Part shown: in pieces, positions 32,127 through 41,232 of the stretch
Numbering within the stretch: position 1 is the first letter of the stretch
How the letters are laid out: each line of letters opens with the position of its first letter
Source of the DNA: Halostella limicola
GTDB lineage: Archaea > Halobacteriota > Halobacteria > Halobacteriales > Natronoarchaeaceae
DNA: 64,000 nucleotides
Direction: 5' to 3'
Assembly: GCF_003675875.1 (NCBI RefSeq)
Contig: NZ_RCDI01000002.1
Coordinates: 498,786-562,785 of the forward strand
Notes under the pieces: generated by a model
The model's database searches: none
Told to the model about the DNA's origin: nothing
What the model saw: the letters and a program-made list of their open reading frames with translations, nothing else
Position numbers and translations under genes: made by a program

Positions 32127-33209
32127 ATGCGTTTCGGAATCATCGGGTGCGGTACCATCGCCCAGATAATGCACATCCCGTACGTCGCCGAGTTGCCCGA
32201 CGCCGAGTTACACGCGCTCGTCGACCCCGCGATCGACCGCGCGGAGGCGCTCGGCGACAGGTACGGCGTCCCCAACGCGTACGAGACGACGGAGGACCTG
32301 GTCGCGGACGTCGGCGACGAACTCGACGCCGCGGTCGTCCTGACGCCGCCGCACACGCACGTCGACGCGGTGGCCCAGACGGTCGAGGCGGACGTCCACA
32401 CGCTCGTCGAGAAGCCGCTGGCCGTCTCGCCGGCGGACGCCGACCGGATGGTCGAGATCGCCGAGGAGGGCGACGTGACCACGATGGTCGCGTACATGAA
32501 GCGCTACGACCCCGCGTACGAGCGGGCGAAGGAGGAACTCGCCGACGTCGGCGAGATCGATCAGATCACGGCGTACGACGTGGACCCCGACCACTTCCGC
32601 ATCATCGAGGAGGTGTACGACCTCGTGCCCGGCGACCTGCCGGAGTCGTTCATCGAGGAGAGCGCGGCGGCGCGCCACGAGGACGACCTCGCGGCGATCG
32701 GGACGGACGACGACGACCTCGCCGAGGACTACGACTGGCACCTCGAACACGTCTGTCACGACGTGAACGCCCTGCGGGGTCTGTTCGGCGACGTCGAGCG
32801 CATCGACCACGTCGACGTGTACGCCGACGGGCGGTACGCGACCGCCCACCTCGTCTACGAGGGGGGCCACCGCTGCACGCTCGACTCCGGCCTCTCCGAG
32901 CGCAAGTGGTTCGAGGAGTTCGTCCGCGTCGACACGCCCGAGAGCGCGGTCACCGTCGACTTCACCAACCCGTTCATCAGGAACTCGCCGACCGAACTGA
33001 CGGTCAAGGAGGGGATCGAGGAGCTGACTGAGACGACGTACACGCCGTCGAACGCCGAACCGTTCAAGCGCGAACTGGAGCACTTCGTCGACTGCGTCCG
33101 CGGCGAAGCCGAGGTCCGCACCACGTTCGCCGAAGCGCGCGACGACGTCCACCTCATCGCGGACCTGTTCCGCGAGTACAGCGGCGTCGAACCCATCGGA
33201 GGACACTGA
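32127..33209 (+). CDS. Gfo/Idh/MocA family oxidoreductase
   Basis: This 360-residue NAD(P)-dependent dehydrogenase has the N-terminal Rossmann motif GIIGCGTIA and the catalytic Glu-Lys-Pro at 95-97 (VEKPLAV). The family oxidises sugars and cyclitols (for example IolG on myo-inositol, glucose-fructose oxidoreductase, xylose dehydrogenase). The C-terminal sheet domain includes DYDWHLEHVCHDVNALRGLFG, where the His-x3-Asp type residues of the active site are expected. The dehydratase follows after 2 nt and the glucose dehydrogenase after that, so it is part of a sugar-oxidation operon. A GTG immediately before the ATG is an alternative start. Confidence 0.88.
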   Translation: MRFGIIGCGTIAQIMHIPYVAELPDAELHALVDPAIDRAEALGDRYGVPNAYETTEDLVADVGDELDAAVVLTPPHTHVDAVAQTVEADVHTLVEKPLAVSPADADRMVEIAEEGDVTTMVAYMKRYDPAYERAKEELADVGEIDQITAYDVDPDHFRIIEEVYDLVPGDLPESFIEESAAARHEDDLAAIGTDDDDLAEDYDWHLEHVCHDVNALRGLFGDVERIDHVDVYADGRYATAHLVYEGGHRCTLDSGLSERKWFEEFVRVDTPESAVTVDFTNPFIRNSPTELTVKEGIEELTETTYTPSNAEPFKRELEHFVDCVRGEAEVRTTFAEARDDVHLIADLFREYSGVEPIGGH

Positions 33210-33211
33210 CA

Positions 33212-34441
33212 ATGTACGAGGACTTCGCGTCGAAGCTCGCGGCCACCATGTGGGCCGACTTCGACGAGCAACCCGACAGAGACGAACAGCCCGCCGAGAT
33301 CACCGACCTCGACACCGTCGTCGTCGACGGGAACTTCCCGTGGACGATCGTCACGGTGGAGACCGACGAGGGCGTCACGGGCATCGGCGAAGCGTACCCG
33401 TCGCCCGGCGTCCACGAGGTGATCACCGACTACCTCCGGCCCGTGCTGGTCGGCGAGAACCCGACCGACGTCGAGCGGCTGTACTACCTGATGCGCGAGA
33501 GCCTCTCCGGCCGCGGCTCCCAGGAGGGGATCGGCACCATCGCCATCAGCGGCGTCGAGATCGCCCTCTGGGACGCGACCGGGAAGCTCCTCGACCAGCC
33601 GGTCCACCAGCTGCTCGGCGGGAAGATGCGCGACTCCGTGCAGGTGTACGCCGACTGCCACGCCGGCGAGGCGATGGTCGCCTCCGCCGAGGAGGGCCAG
33701 GAGGAGGCGACGTACGAACCGGAGGCGTACGCGCGGGCCGCCCGCATGGCCGTCGACGACGGGTTCGACATGGTGAAGTTCGACCTCGACGTGCCGTCCG
33801 GCCGCGACCTGAACCGGAAGTCCCGGCACTTCGACCCGCCGGAGATCGAGCACAAGCGCCGCATCGTCGAGGCCGTCACCGAGGAGATCGGCGACGACGC
33901 AGAGGTCGCGGTCGACCTGCACTGGAACTTCTCGCCGGAGACGGCGTCCCGGCTCTGCGACGCCGTCGCGCCGTACGACCTCGCGTGGGTGGAGGACCCG
34001 CTCCCGCCCGAGAACACGAAGGCGATGCGCGAGCTGAAACGGTCGACCGACGCGACGCTGCTCACCGGCGAGAACCGTTACGGCCGCCACGGCTTCCGCG
34101 ACCTGATCGAGGAGCAGGCGGTCGACTTCCTCGCGCCCGACGTGCCGAAGACGGGCGGCATCGCCGAGACGAAGAAGATCGCCGACATGGCGGAGACGTA
34201 CTACCAGGCGCTCGTGCCGCACAACATCGGCAGCCCCGTCGCGACGATGGCGACGGCCCACGTCGGCGCGACCGTGCCGAACTTCGTCGCGCTGGAGTAC
34301 CACGCCCGCGAGGTGTCGTGGTGGGAGGACCTCGTCGTCGGCGACGACCTCATCGCGGACGGGCGCATCTCCGTGCCCGACGCGCCGGGCCTCGGCATCG
34401 AACTCGACTGGGACGTCGTCGAGCAGCACCGGAAAGAGTAG
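33212..34441 (+). CDS. Enolase-superfamily sugar acid dehydratase (galactonate/mannonate dehydratase-like)
   Basis: This 409-residue mandelate racemase/muconate lactonizing enzyme-type barrel has metal ligands Asp235, Glu261 and Glu287, with His237 directly after the first ligand (VDLHWNF) and His337 in LVPHNIGSP. D-x-H at the first metal site and PENT/TGENRYGRHGFR are typical of D-galactonate or D-mannonate dehydratases, which convert an aldonate to a 2-keto-3-deoxyaldonate. KDG kinase and the HpcH/HpaI aldolase could use the product. An N-terminal segment of about 30 residues precedes the capping domain. The substrate stereochemistry is not determined by these motifs. Confidence 0.88.
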   Translation: MYEDFASKLAATMWADFDEQPDRDEQPAEITDLDTVVVDGNFPWTIVTVETDEGVTGIGEAYPSPGVHEVITDYLRPVLVGENPTDVERLYYLMRESLSGRGSQEGIGTIAISGVEIALWDATGKLLDQPVHQLLGGKMRDSVQVYADCHAGEAMVASAEEGQEEATYEPEAYARAARMAVDDGFDMVKFDLDVPSGRDLNRKSRHFDPPEIEHKRRIVEAVTEEIGDDAEVAVDLHWNFSPETASRLCDAVAPYDLAWVEDPLPPENTKAMRELKRSTDATLLTGENRYGRHGFRDLIEEQAVDFLAPDVPKTGGIAETKKIADMAETYYQALVPHNIGSPVATMATAHVGATVPNFVALEYHAREVSWWEDLVVGDDLIADGRISVPDAPGLGIELDWDVVEQHRKE

Positions 34442-34446
34442 CTCCG

Positions 34447-35502
34447 ATGCAGGCAGTCGCCGTCTTTCGAGACGGGAGCGTCCGCACCGTCGAGAAGCCG
34501 CGGCCGGACCCGGCCCCCGGCGAGGCGCTCGTGCGGACGCTCCGCGTCGGCGTCGACGGCACCGACCGCCGCATCGCCGCCGGAGAACTGGGCGAGTTCC
34601 CCGACGGGGAGGATCACCTCGTGCTGGGTCACGAAGCGGTCGGCGTCGTCGAGGACCCGAACGGCACCGCCCTGTCGGCGGGCGACGTCGTCGTGCCGAC
34701 CGTCCGCCGGCCGCCCGCGGACGGTACGAACGAGTACTTCGAGCGCGGCGAACCGGACTACGCCCCGCCCGGGGAGTTCGTCGAGCGGGGCATCTTCGGC
34801 GCGCACGGCGTCATGGCGGAGTACTTCACCGACGCAGAGGAGTACCTCGTTCCCGTGCCCGACGCGCTCGCGGAGTACGGCTTCCTGGTCGAACCGGCGA
34901 GCGTCGCGGAGAAGGCGCTGGAGGCGGCGTTCGCGTCGCGGTCCGCGTTCGAGTGGCGGCGGGAGTCGGCGCTCGTGCTCGGCACCGGCAGCCTCGGGCT
35001 GACGGCGCTCGCTCGCCTCGCGTTCGGCGACGAGTTCGACCGGACCTACTGCCTCGGTCGGCGCGACCGCTCCGACCCCGCAGTCGAGTTCGTCGAGCGC
35101 GTCGGCGCGACGTACGTCGACTCGCGGGAGGTCCCGCTTCCCGACGTGCCCGACGCGCACGAACCGGTCGACCTCGTCTACGAGTCGACCGGCCACGTCC
35201 CCCACGCCGTCGAGACGGTCGAGGCGCTCGCGCCGAACGGGGTCGGTGCGCTCCAGGGCGTTCCCGGGTCCGACGCGTTCGAGATCGACGGCGGGCGTCT
35301 GCACGAGGACCTCGTCCTCGGCAACAGGGCGCTCGTCGGCAACGTCAACTCCCGACCGGAGCACTTCGCCGCGGCCGCCGAGGCGTTCCAGTCGTACCCC
35401 GAGTGGACGTTCGAGGCGCTCGTCTCCGGTACCTACCGGCCGTCCGAGGCGAGCGACGCCCTCGCCGACGACGGCCCGAAAGCGGTCGTGTCGTTCGAGT
35501 AG
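34447..35502 (+). CDS. gdh: Haloarchaeal glucose/galactose 1-dehydrogenase
   Basis: This 351-residue zinc MDR enzyme aligns in recognisable blocks with the Haloferax mediterranei glucose dehydrogenase: VEKPRPDPAPGEALVRTLRVGVDGTDR, DHLVLGHEAVGVV, VPTVRRPP...GTNEYFERGEPD, GAHGVMAEYF, and YCLGRRDRSDP (NADP-ribose recognition). It oxidises an aldose at C1 to the lactone/aldonate. As in haloarchaeal enzymes the catalytic Cys of other MDRs is Asp in GVDGTD. Following the aldonate dehydratase by 5 nt, it fits the start of a non- or semi-phosphorylative Entner-Doudoroff route, and could prefer a sugar other than glucose. Confidence 0.9.
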   Translation: MQAVAVFRDGSVRTVEKPRPDPAPGEALVRTLRVGVDGTDRRIAAGELGEFPDGEDHLVLGHEAVGVVEDPNGTALSAGDVVVPTVRRPPADGTNEYFERGEPDYAPPGEFVERGIFGAHGVMAEYFTDAEEYLVPVPDALAEYGFLVEPASVAEKALEAAFASRSAFEWRRESALVLGTGSLGLTALARLAFGDEFDRTYCLGRRDRSDPAVEFVERVGATYVDSREVPLPDVPDAHEPVDLVYESTGHVPHAVETVEALAPNGVGALQGVPGSDAFEIDGGRLHEDLVLGNRALVGNVNSRPEHFAAAAEAFQSYPEWTFEALVSGTYRPSEASDALADDGPKAVVSFE

Positions 35503-35561
35503 CGGCCGCACGACCGCAGGCCTCCCAGACCCGGGTCCACGTGTCACACAATTATCAAACT

Positions 35562-35570
35562 CATTATAGG
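35562..35570 (+). promoter_or_regulatory. Upstream TATA candidate of the sugar ABC operon
   Basis: CATTATAGG would give a leaderless ATG at 35587; TTTATTA at 35581-35587 would instead give one at 35611. Either promoter is plausible. Confidence 0.4.
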
Positions 35571-35610
35571 ATCAGTATCATTTATTATGGTCGGCCGAAA
35601 TTGGTTCGGT

Positions 35611-36978
35611 ATGCCACCTCAAGGCAGTGCTAGCGGCTCCAGCAGTGGGAGCCGTCGGACGCACAGTAGTACCACTCGGCGTCGGTTCCTGGCCGCAGGA
35701 ACTGCTGCGGCCGCCGCGGGGTCGGCCGGATGTCTGAGTTCGATCGTCGGCGGCGGCGGGTCGTCGGCGGACACGGTGACCGTCGCCGCCGTCGAGGGGT
35801 CCGGACGGCTCTTCCAGCGGCTCGTCGACGACTACGTCTCGGAGCAGGTCAACTTCGAGGTCGACGTGTCGCTGTTCCCGTACGCCAACCTCTTCGAGAA
35901 GACGTCCAGCGTGCTCACGACCGAGGGCACCGCGTACGACATCGTGTTCATGGACGACCCGTGGTTCCCGCAGTTCGCACAGCACTGCGCGCCGCTCCGG
36001 GACCACCTGCCGGGCGAGCTCCCGACGGACCAGCTCATCGAGACGACCGTCGACATCGCGACGTGGCCGGCGCCGAAGGGGCCGGTCGTCCCCTCCGCGC
36101 AGGACATGGAGGAGCAGATCCGCGGACAGGTCGTCGTCGGCAACACGCAGCTGTTCGCCTACAACCAGGCGTACTACGAGGAGGTCGGCATGAGCGAGCC
36201 GCAGACCTGGGAGGACGTCTACGAGGCCGGCAGCGCCATCTCCGAGCAGATAGACGGCGCGAACGGCTACATCATCCGCGGGAAGCGCGGCAACCCGATC
36301 AACGCCAACTTCTTCGGCCTCGGTAACTCCCGCATCGGGGACATGTTCGACGAGGACTGGCGCTACCAGTGGAACAGCGACGACGGCGTCGACACGCTCG
36401 ACTTCTACGTCAACGACCTCGCGGGCATCAGTCCGGACGGCGTCTCGTCGTTCGACAGCGACCGCGTGCTCAACAGCTTAGGCGACGGCACCGCCGCCCA
36501 GTCTCCGGCGTGGCCGTCCGCCGCCTCGCTCCTCCTCGACCCAGAGGAGGCGGAGGAGGCCGACAACATCAAGTTCACCGTCCTGCCCGAGGGGATCCGC
36601 CGCGCGCCCCAGCAGGGGAACTGGATCGCGGCCATCAACTCCTACGTCTCCGACGACAAGAAGGCGGCCGCGGGCGAGGTCATCCAGGAGGCCATCTCCA
36701 AGGAGGCCCAGAACCGCTACGTCGAACTCGGCGGCGTCCCGTTCCGGCACGACACGTTCGAGGACAACATGGACGCCCAGCCGTGGTTCCCGGCGCTGTA
36801 CGAGTCGCTCCAGACCGCCAAGTGGCGGCCGCGGACGCCGCTGTGGAGCGAGGTGGCGGTCACGCAGGGAGAGAACTTCAACAGCGCGCTCACCGGCGAG
36901 ATCTCGCCGTCGGAAGCGCTCGCGAATATCCAGGAGGACGTCGAAAGCATCATGGACGACGCCGGCTACTACGACTGA
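35611..36978 (+). CDS. Sugar ABC transporter, extracellular solute-binding lipoprotein
   Basis: This 455-residue cluster-B/type-1 family binding protein begins with a Tat signal (TTRRRFLAAG) and a lipobox (GSAGC), so it is exported folded and lipid-anchored. The mature protein shows the MalE-like layout: VTVAAVEGSGRLF, AYDIVFMDDPWFPQFA, and QNRYVELGGVPFR near the end. It is followed by two permeases and an ATPase, forming a complete CUT1-type importer for an oligosaccharide, sugar acid or polyol. An in-frame ATG at 35587 is an alternative start adding eight residues. Confidence 0.9.
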   Translation: MPPQGSASGSSSGSRRTHSSTTRRRFLAAGTAAAAAGSAGCLSSIVGGGGSSADTVTVAAVEGSGRLFQRLVDDYVSEQVNFEVDVSLFPYANLFEKTSSVLTTEGTAYDIVFMDDPWFPQFAQHCAPLRDHLPGELPTDQLIETTVDIATWPAPKGPVVPSAQDMEEQIRGQVVVGNTQLFAYNQAYYEEVGMSEPQTWEDVYEAGSAISEQIDGANGYIIRGKRGNPINANFFGLGNSRIGDMFDEDWRYQWNSDDGVDTLDFYVNDLAGISPDGVSSFDSDRVLNSLGDGTAAQSPAWPSAASLLLDPEEAEEADNIKFTVLPEGIRRAPQQGNWIAAINSYVSDDKKAAAGEVIQEAISKEAQNRYVELGGVPFRHDTFEDNMDAQPWFPALYESLQTAKWRPRTPLWSEVAVTQGENFNSALTGEISPSEALANIQEDVESIMDDAGYYD

Positions 36979-36993
36979 GAGAACTACAACACA

Positions 36994-37935
36994 ATGGCAA
37001 CAGACAGTTCGGACGCGCTCACGTCGGGCGGCGGTGCGGACGCGGTCGTCAGCGAGGACGACGGCCTCGCGGCACGGGTCCTGCTGTGGGCCGACGACCG
37101 CCTCCGCTGGCTGCTGACGCTCCCGGCGGTGCTCATCCTGTTCGCGCTCACGTTCTACCCGCTCCTGCGGGCCATCGAGATGTCGATGCACAACTACGTC
37201 CCGTCCGGGCGAGAGTTCGTCGGCGCGTCGAACTTCGTCAACCTCGCCAGCAACGAGGCGTTCCTCAACTCGCTGACGGTGACCGGGAAGTTCATCGGCC
37301 TCGCGGTGGGGATCGAGTTCCTGCTCGGCTTCGGGATCGCCTTGCTACTGAACAAGAAGATCAAGCTTCGGGGCCTCTGGCAGACGCTCATACTGGTCCC
37401 GATGATCCTCTCGCCGACGGTCGTCGGCCTCATCTGGCGATTGATGTACGCGCCGAACGGGCTGCTCGACTACATCTTCGCGCCGCTGGCCGGCGGCAAC
37501 GTCGGTTGGATATCCGAACCGAACGTCGCGCTGTACTCGGTGATCCTGACCGACGTGTGGCAGTGGACGCCGCTCGTCGTGCTAGTGATGTTCGCGGGGC
37601 TGCAGTCGGTCCCGGACCACCTCCGCGAGGCGGCCATCATGGACGGGGCGTCGCGGCGGCAGCGGTTCGTCGACATCACGCTCCCGTACCTCAAGTCGCT
37701 CATCGTGCTGATACTGATCATCCGGCTGGTCGACGCCCTGCGCGTCTTCGCGAAGGTGTACATCCTCACGCGTGGCGGCCCGGGCAGCGCGACCAACGTG
37801 GTGTCGATGGAGATGTACCGCACCGCGTTCCGGTTCAGCAACTTCGGCGAGGCGGCCGCGATGGCCCTCTCGCTGCTGGTCATCGTGATCCTGCTCGCGA
37901 TGACGTTCGTCAAGACTGCGGGGGTGGAGTTCTGA
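36994..37935 (+). CDS. Sugar ABC transporter permease, MalF/UgpA type
   Basis: This is a 313-residue permease with six hydrophobic segments after an acidic N-terminus. The cytoplasmic EAA loop reads EAAIMDGASRRQRFVDITLPYLKS, the ATPase contact site. It lies 15 nt after the binding protein and 1 nt before the second permease. Confidence 0.92.
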   Translation: MATDSSDALTSGGGADAVVSEDDGLAARVLLWADDRLRWLLTLPAVLILFALTFYPLLRAIEMSMHNYVPSGREFVGASNFVNLASNEAFLNSLTVTGKFIGLAVGIEFLLGFGIALLLNKKIKLRGLWQTLILVPMILSPTVVGLIWRLMYAPNGLLDYIFAPLAGGNVGWISEPNVALYSVILTDVWQWTPLVVLVMFAGLQSVPDHLREAAIMDGASRRQRFVDITLPYLKSLIVLILIIRLVDALRVFAKVYILTRGGPGSATNVVSMEMYRTAFRFSNFGEAAAMALSLLVIVILLAMTFVKTAGVEF

Positions 37936-37936
37936 C

Positions 37937-38842
37937 ATGGCGACCGAAGACTCCCCCGCTCCGTACAGCGAACCGTCGACGGTCGAGCGGTGGAACGACC
38001 GCGTCACGGAACTGGGACTGGGGAAGGTGCTCGTCTACGGCGGCATCGGGACGTTCCTCGTCTGGACGCTGTTCCCGGTGTACTGGCTGGTGACGGCCAC
38101 GCTGAAGACCCGGGACACGCTCCTCTCGTTCCCGCCGCACTGGCTCCCCTACGAGATGGAGGTGGGCAACTTCGCGCAGCTGTTCGCGCAGCGCCCCGAG
38201 TTCACCCAGTTCATCGTCAACAGCATCACCGTGACGATCCTGACGACGATCATCGCGACGTTCGTCGGCGCCTGCGCCGCGTACGGGTTCGTCACGTTCG
38301 ACTACCCGTACAACCTGGACTTCCACCTGCCCTTCTACATCCTCTCGACGCGGTTCATGCCGCCGATCGCGACGATCATCCCGCTGTTCGTGATCTTCCG
38401 CGATTTCGGTCTGGTGAACACGCTTGAGGGGCTCGTCCTCGTGTACGTGATGTTCAACATCCCGTTCGCGGTGTGGATGATGAAGGGCTTCTTCGAGGAG
38501 GTGCCGAACAGCCTCGTCGAGTCGGCGATGCTCGACGGCCACACGCACATGGGGGCGTTCGTCAAGATCGTCCTCCCGCTGGTGAAACCCGGCCTCCTCG
38601 CGTCGGCGATCTTCACCGTCATCATCACGTGGAACGAGCTGCTGTTCGCGATCATCCTCGCGCAGAACTCGAAGGCGATGACGGTGCCGGTCGGGCTCGC
38701 GTCGTTCATCACGAAGTTCTCCGTCCAGTGGGTGAACATGAGCGTCGCCGCGACGATCGCGCTGGCGCCGGTGCTCGTGTTCGCCTTCATCGCGCGCGAC
38801 CAGCTGGTGCAGGGGTTCAGCATGGGGGCGGTCGAGAAATGA
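37937..38842 (+). CDS. Sugar ABC transporter permease, MalG/UgpE type
   Basis: This 301-residue permease with six hydrophobic segments has the EAA loop ESAMLDGHTHMGAFVKIVLPLVKPG. It pairs with the preceding MalF-type subunit. Its stop overlaps the start of a 30-codon frame that leads to the ATPase gene. Confidence 0.92.
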   Translation: MATEDSPAPYSEPSTVERWNDRVTELGLGKVLVYGGIGTFLVWTLFPVYWLVTATLKTRDTLLSFPPHWLPYEMEVGNFAQLFAQRPEFTQFIVNSITVTILTTIIATFVGACAAYGFVTFDYPYNLDFHLPFYILSTRFMPPIATIIPLFVIFRDFGLVNTLEGLVLVYVMFNIPFAVWMMKGFFEEVPNSLVESAMLDGHTHMGAFVKIVLPLVKPGLLASAIFTVIITWNELLFAIILAQNSKAMTVPVGLASFITKFSVQWVNMSVAATIALAPVLVFAFIARDQLVQGFSMGAVEK

Positions 38843-38931
38843 GCATAGATTTAATCCGTTGCAGTGCGTGGGGTGCGATAACGCAAATCAGCATGAGCTA
38901 CGAGAGCACGACTACCGAGGTGATCACGTAA
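38839..38931 (+). CDS. Possible 30-residue coupling peptide between permease and ATPase
   Basis: The frame begins with ATG overlapping the permease stop (ATGA, 38839-38842) and ends with TAA whose last base is the A of the ATPase ATG (TAATG, 38929-38933). It exactly fills the gap, so ribosomes could pass from gene to gene. The codons (ATA, TTA, CGT, GCA) are unlike the GC-rich neighbours and the peptide has no recognisable domain. It may be a leader that couples translation rather than a functional protein. An inner ATG (38893) is also in frame. Confidence 0.35.
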   Translation: MSIDLIRCSAWGAITQISMSYESTTTEVIT

Positions 38932-40097
38932 TGGTTCGCGTCGAGTACGACTCCGTGAAGAAGCACTACGGCGACACCGTCGCCGTCGAGAACATCGACG
39001 TCGAGGTCGAGGACGGCGAGTTCGCCGTCCTGCTCGGCCCGAGCGGCTGCGGCAAGACGACGACCCTTCGCTGTCTCGCCGGACTGACCGAGCCGACGTC
39101 GGGCACCATCACGCTCGACGACCACGACGTGACCGACGTCCACCCGAAGAACCGCAACATCGCGATGGTGTTCCAGAACTTCGCGCTGTACCCGCACATG
39201 AACGTGCGGGAGAACATGGGCTACCCGCTCAAGGTCGCCGGCGTCGACGACGACGAGCGCGAGCGGCGCGTGCAGGAGGTCGCGGAGATGCTGGAGATCC
39301 CGGAGCTGCTCGACCGGGACATCGCCAACCTCTCAGGCGGTCAGCGCCAGCGCGTCGCGCTGGGCCGCGCGATCATCCGCCGCCCGGCCGTGTTCCTGAT
39401 GGACGAGCCGCTGGCGAACTTAGACGCCAAGCTGAAGATCAGCATGCGCAGCCGGATCAAGGTGCTCCAGCGCGAGATGGGGATCACGACGCTGTACGTG
39501 ACCCACGACCAGGAGGAGGCGATGACGCTCGGCGACAAGCTGATCATCATGGACGACGGCAACGTCCAGCAGATCGGGTCGCCCGACGAGGTGTACCACG
39601 AGCCGAAAAACCGGTTCGTCGCCGGCTTCATCGGCAGTCCGTCGATGAACTTCGTGGAGGTGCGAAACGACGACGGGGTCATCCGCCACGCCGGCGGCGT
39701 CGACGACTTCCGGCTGGAACTGGAGCCCGACGTCGCCTCCCGCTACGAGGGCCACGACCGGTTCGAACTCGGCGTCCGCCCGGGGTACTTCGACGCCCAC
39801 GCGACGCCCGTCGACAACGCCGTCCGCGGCACCGTGAAGGTGACCGAACCGCTCGGCGACGAGCAGATCGTCGACGTCGTCGTCGGCGACCCGGACGGCG
39901 AACACCTGGAGTTCACCGTGATGGCCCCGAGCACGCTCGACCTGGAGCGCAACGGCGACGTGTGGCTCACCGTCGAGGACCACCTCGTCCACGGCTTCGA
40001 CGTCACCACCGGCGAGCGCATCGTCCGTGACGCGGAGACGGAGCAGGTGGACCACCGCGTCGCGGGGTCGACCGAAGCGGAACGCCCGCAGCGGTAG
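38931..40097 (+). CDS. Sugar ABC transporter ATP-binding protein, MalK/UgpC type
   Basis: This 388-residue ATPase has Walker A GPSGCGKTT (36-44), Q-loop MVFQNFALYPHM, signature LSGGQRQRVALGRA, Walker B VFLMDEPLANLDAKL and the H-loop in YVTHDQEEAM. Residues about 240-388 form the OB-fold TOBE/regulatory domain typical of CUT1 transporters. ATG 38931 is preceded by GAGGTGA. It energises the two permeases just upstream. Confidence 0.93.
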   Translation: MVRVEYDSVKKHYGDTVAVENIDVEVEDGEFAVLLGPSGCGKTTTLRCLAGLTEPTSGTITLDDHDVTDVHPKNRNIAMVFQNFALYPHMNVRENMGYPLKVAGVDDDERERRVQEVAEMLEIPELLDRDIANLSGGQRQRVALGRAIIRRPAVFLMDEPLANLDAKLKISMRSRIKVLQREMGITTLYVTHDQEEAMTLGDKLIIMDDGNVQQIGSPDEVYHEPKNRFVAGFIGSPSMNFVEVRNDDGVIRHAGGVDDFRLELEPDVASRYEGHDRFELGVRPGYFDAHATPVDNAVRGTVKVTEPLGDEQIVDVVVGDPDGEHLEFTVMAPSTLDLERNGDVWLTVEDHLVHGFDVTTGERIVRDAETEQVDHRVAGSTEAERPQR

Positions 40098-40168
40098 CGG
40101 CTCGATTTTCGCCCCCTCGCGCTCGGGGGAAAACGGTAAGGCGGTGCCGGACGTGCGTATCGACACCA

Positions 40169-41146
40169 ATGGTCAGTGTCGACTACATGGCACACCAGGA
40201 GCAGTACAGCCCCAGCAGACTCCTCGACTTCGCCGAGCTCGCGGAGGGGGCCGGTTTCGACCTCGTCTGGACCTCAGACCACTTCCACCCGTGGTTCCAC
40301 ACTGACGCCGAGGCCGGGCACGCGTGGTCGTGGATGGGCGCGGCGGGCGAGCGCGTCGACGTCGATCTCGGCACCTGCGTGACGCCCGCGACGGGACACT
40401 ACCACCCGGGCGTGATGGCGCAGGCGTTCGCGACGCTGCAGGAGATGAACGACGACCGCGTGGTCCTCGGGCTCTCCACCGGCGAGGCGATGAACGAGAC
40501 GCCGCTGGGCTACGACTGGCCGGAGTACGAGGAGCGCCGCGACCGGCTGGAGGAGACGCTGGAGATCGTCCGCGCGCTGTGGGAGGAGGACGGCTTCGTC
40601 AGTTACGACGGCGACCGCTTCCAGCTGAACGACGCGAAGCTGTACACCGAGCCCGACCGGGACCCGGAGATCCACGTCGCCGCGAACGGCCCGAGCACCG
40701 CCCGGCTCGCCGCCCGCCACGCGGACGGGTTCATCACCGTGAAGAAGGGCGAGGAGTACACCGACCGACTGTACCCGGCGGTGCGGCGCTACGCCGAGGA
40801 GGAGGGCAACGACCCCGACGCCATCGAGACGACGCTGCTGGTCATCGCCTCCTACGACGAGGACTACGAGCGCGCCGTCGAGAGCACGCGCCCCTGGTGG
40901 GCGACCACACAGGACGTGTTCGACCGCGCGCTGGCGAACCCGATGGAGATAGAGCAGGAGGGCGAGAAGGCCACCCGCGAGCAGGTCGAGGAGAAGTTCC
41001 TCATCGCCGACTCGCCGGCGGACCTCGCCGCGGAGCTGGAGCGGTTCGCCGAGATGGGGTTCGACCGCATCGCCGTCGCCAACACCAGCCCCGACCCCGA
41101 GCGGTTCTTCGAGGTGATGGGCGACGAGGTCGTCCCGACGCTGTGA
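40169..41146 (+). CDS. F420-dependent LLM-class oxidoreductase, glucose-6-phosphate dehydrogenase (FGD)-like
   Basis: This 325-residue luciferase-like TIM barrel has the FGD-type N-terminus: EQYSPSRLLDFAELAEGAGFDLVWTSDHFHPW, with the conserved Asp-His pair and Trp, then GHAWSWMGAA. F420-dependent members transfer hydride from an alcohol or hemiacetal to F420. The haloarchaeal context and the sugar importer directly upstream suggest that a sugar or sugar-derived alcohol is oxidised with F420. The mycobacterial enzyme uses glucose-6-phosphate, but phosphate-binding residues cannot be judged here. It is followed by the ThDP enzyme after an independent TATA box. Confidence 0.85.
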   Translation: MVSVDYMAHQEQYSPSRLLDFAELAEGAGFDLVWTSDHFHPWFHTDAEAGHAWSWMGAAGERVDVDLGTCVTPATGHYHPGVMAQAFATLQEMNDDRVVLGLSTGEAMNETPLGYDWPEYEERRDRLEETLEIVRALWEEDGFVSYDGDRFQLNDAKLYTEPDRDPEIHVAANGPSTARLAARHADGFITVKKGEEYTDRLYPAVRRYAEEEGNDPDAIETTLLVIASYDEDYERAVESTRPWWATTQDVFDRALANPMEIEQEGEKATREQVEEKFLIADSPADLAAELERFAEMGFDRIAVANTSPDPERFFEVMGDEVVPTL

Positions 41147-41194
41147 GCCGGCCCGAGCGCGGCGCTCGCCGCTCCCGAGTCCGTTCGTCCGAAT

Positions 41195-41201
41195 CTTTAT
41201 G
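41195..41201 (+). promoter_or_regulatory. TATA box of the acetolactate synthase-like gene
   Basis: CTTTATG lies 32-38 nt before ATG 41233, implying a short leader. Confidence 0.45.
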
Positions 41202-41232
41202 AGACATCACGAGAAACCGTCCCAACCGAGAG

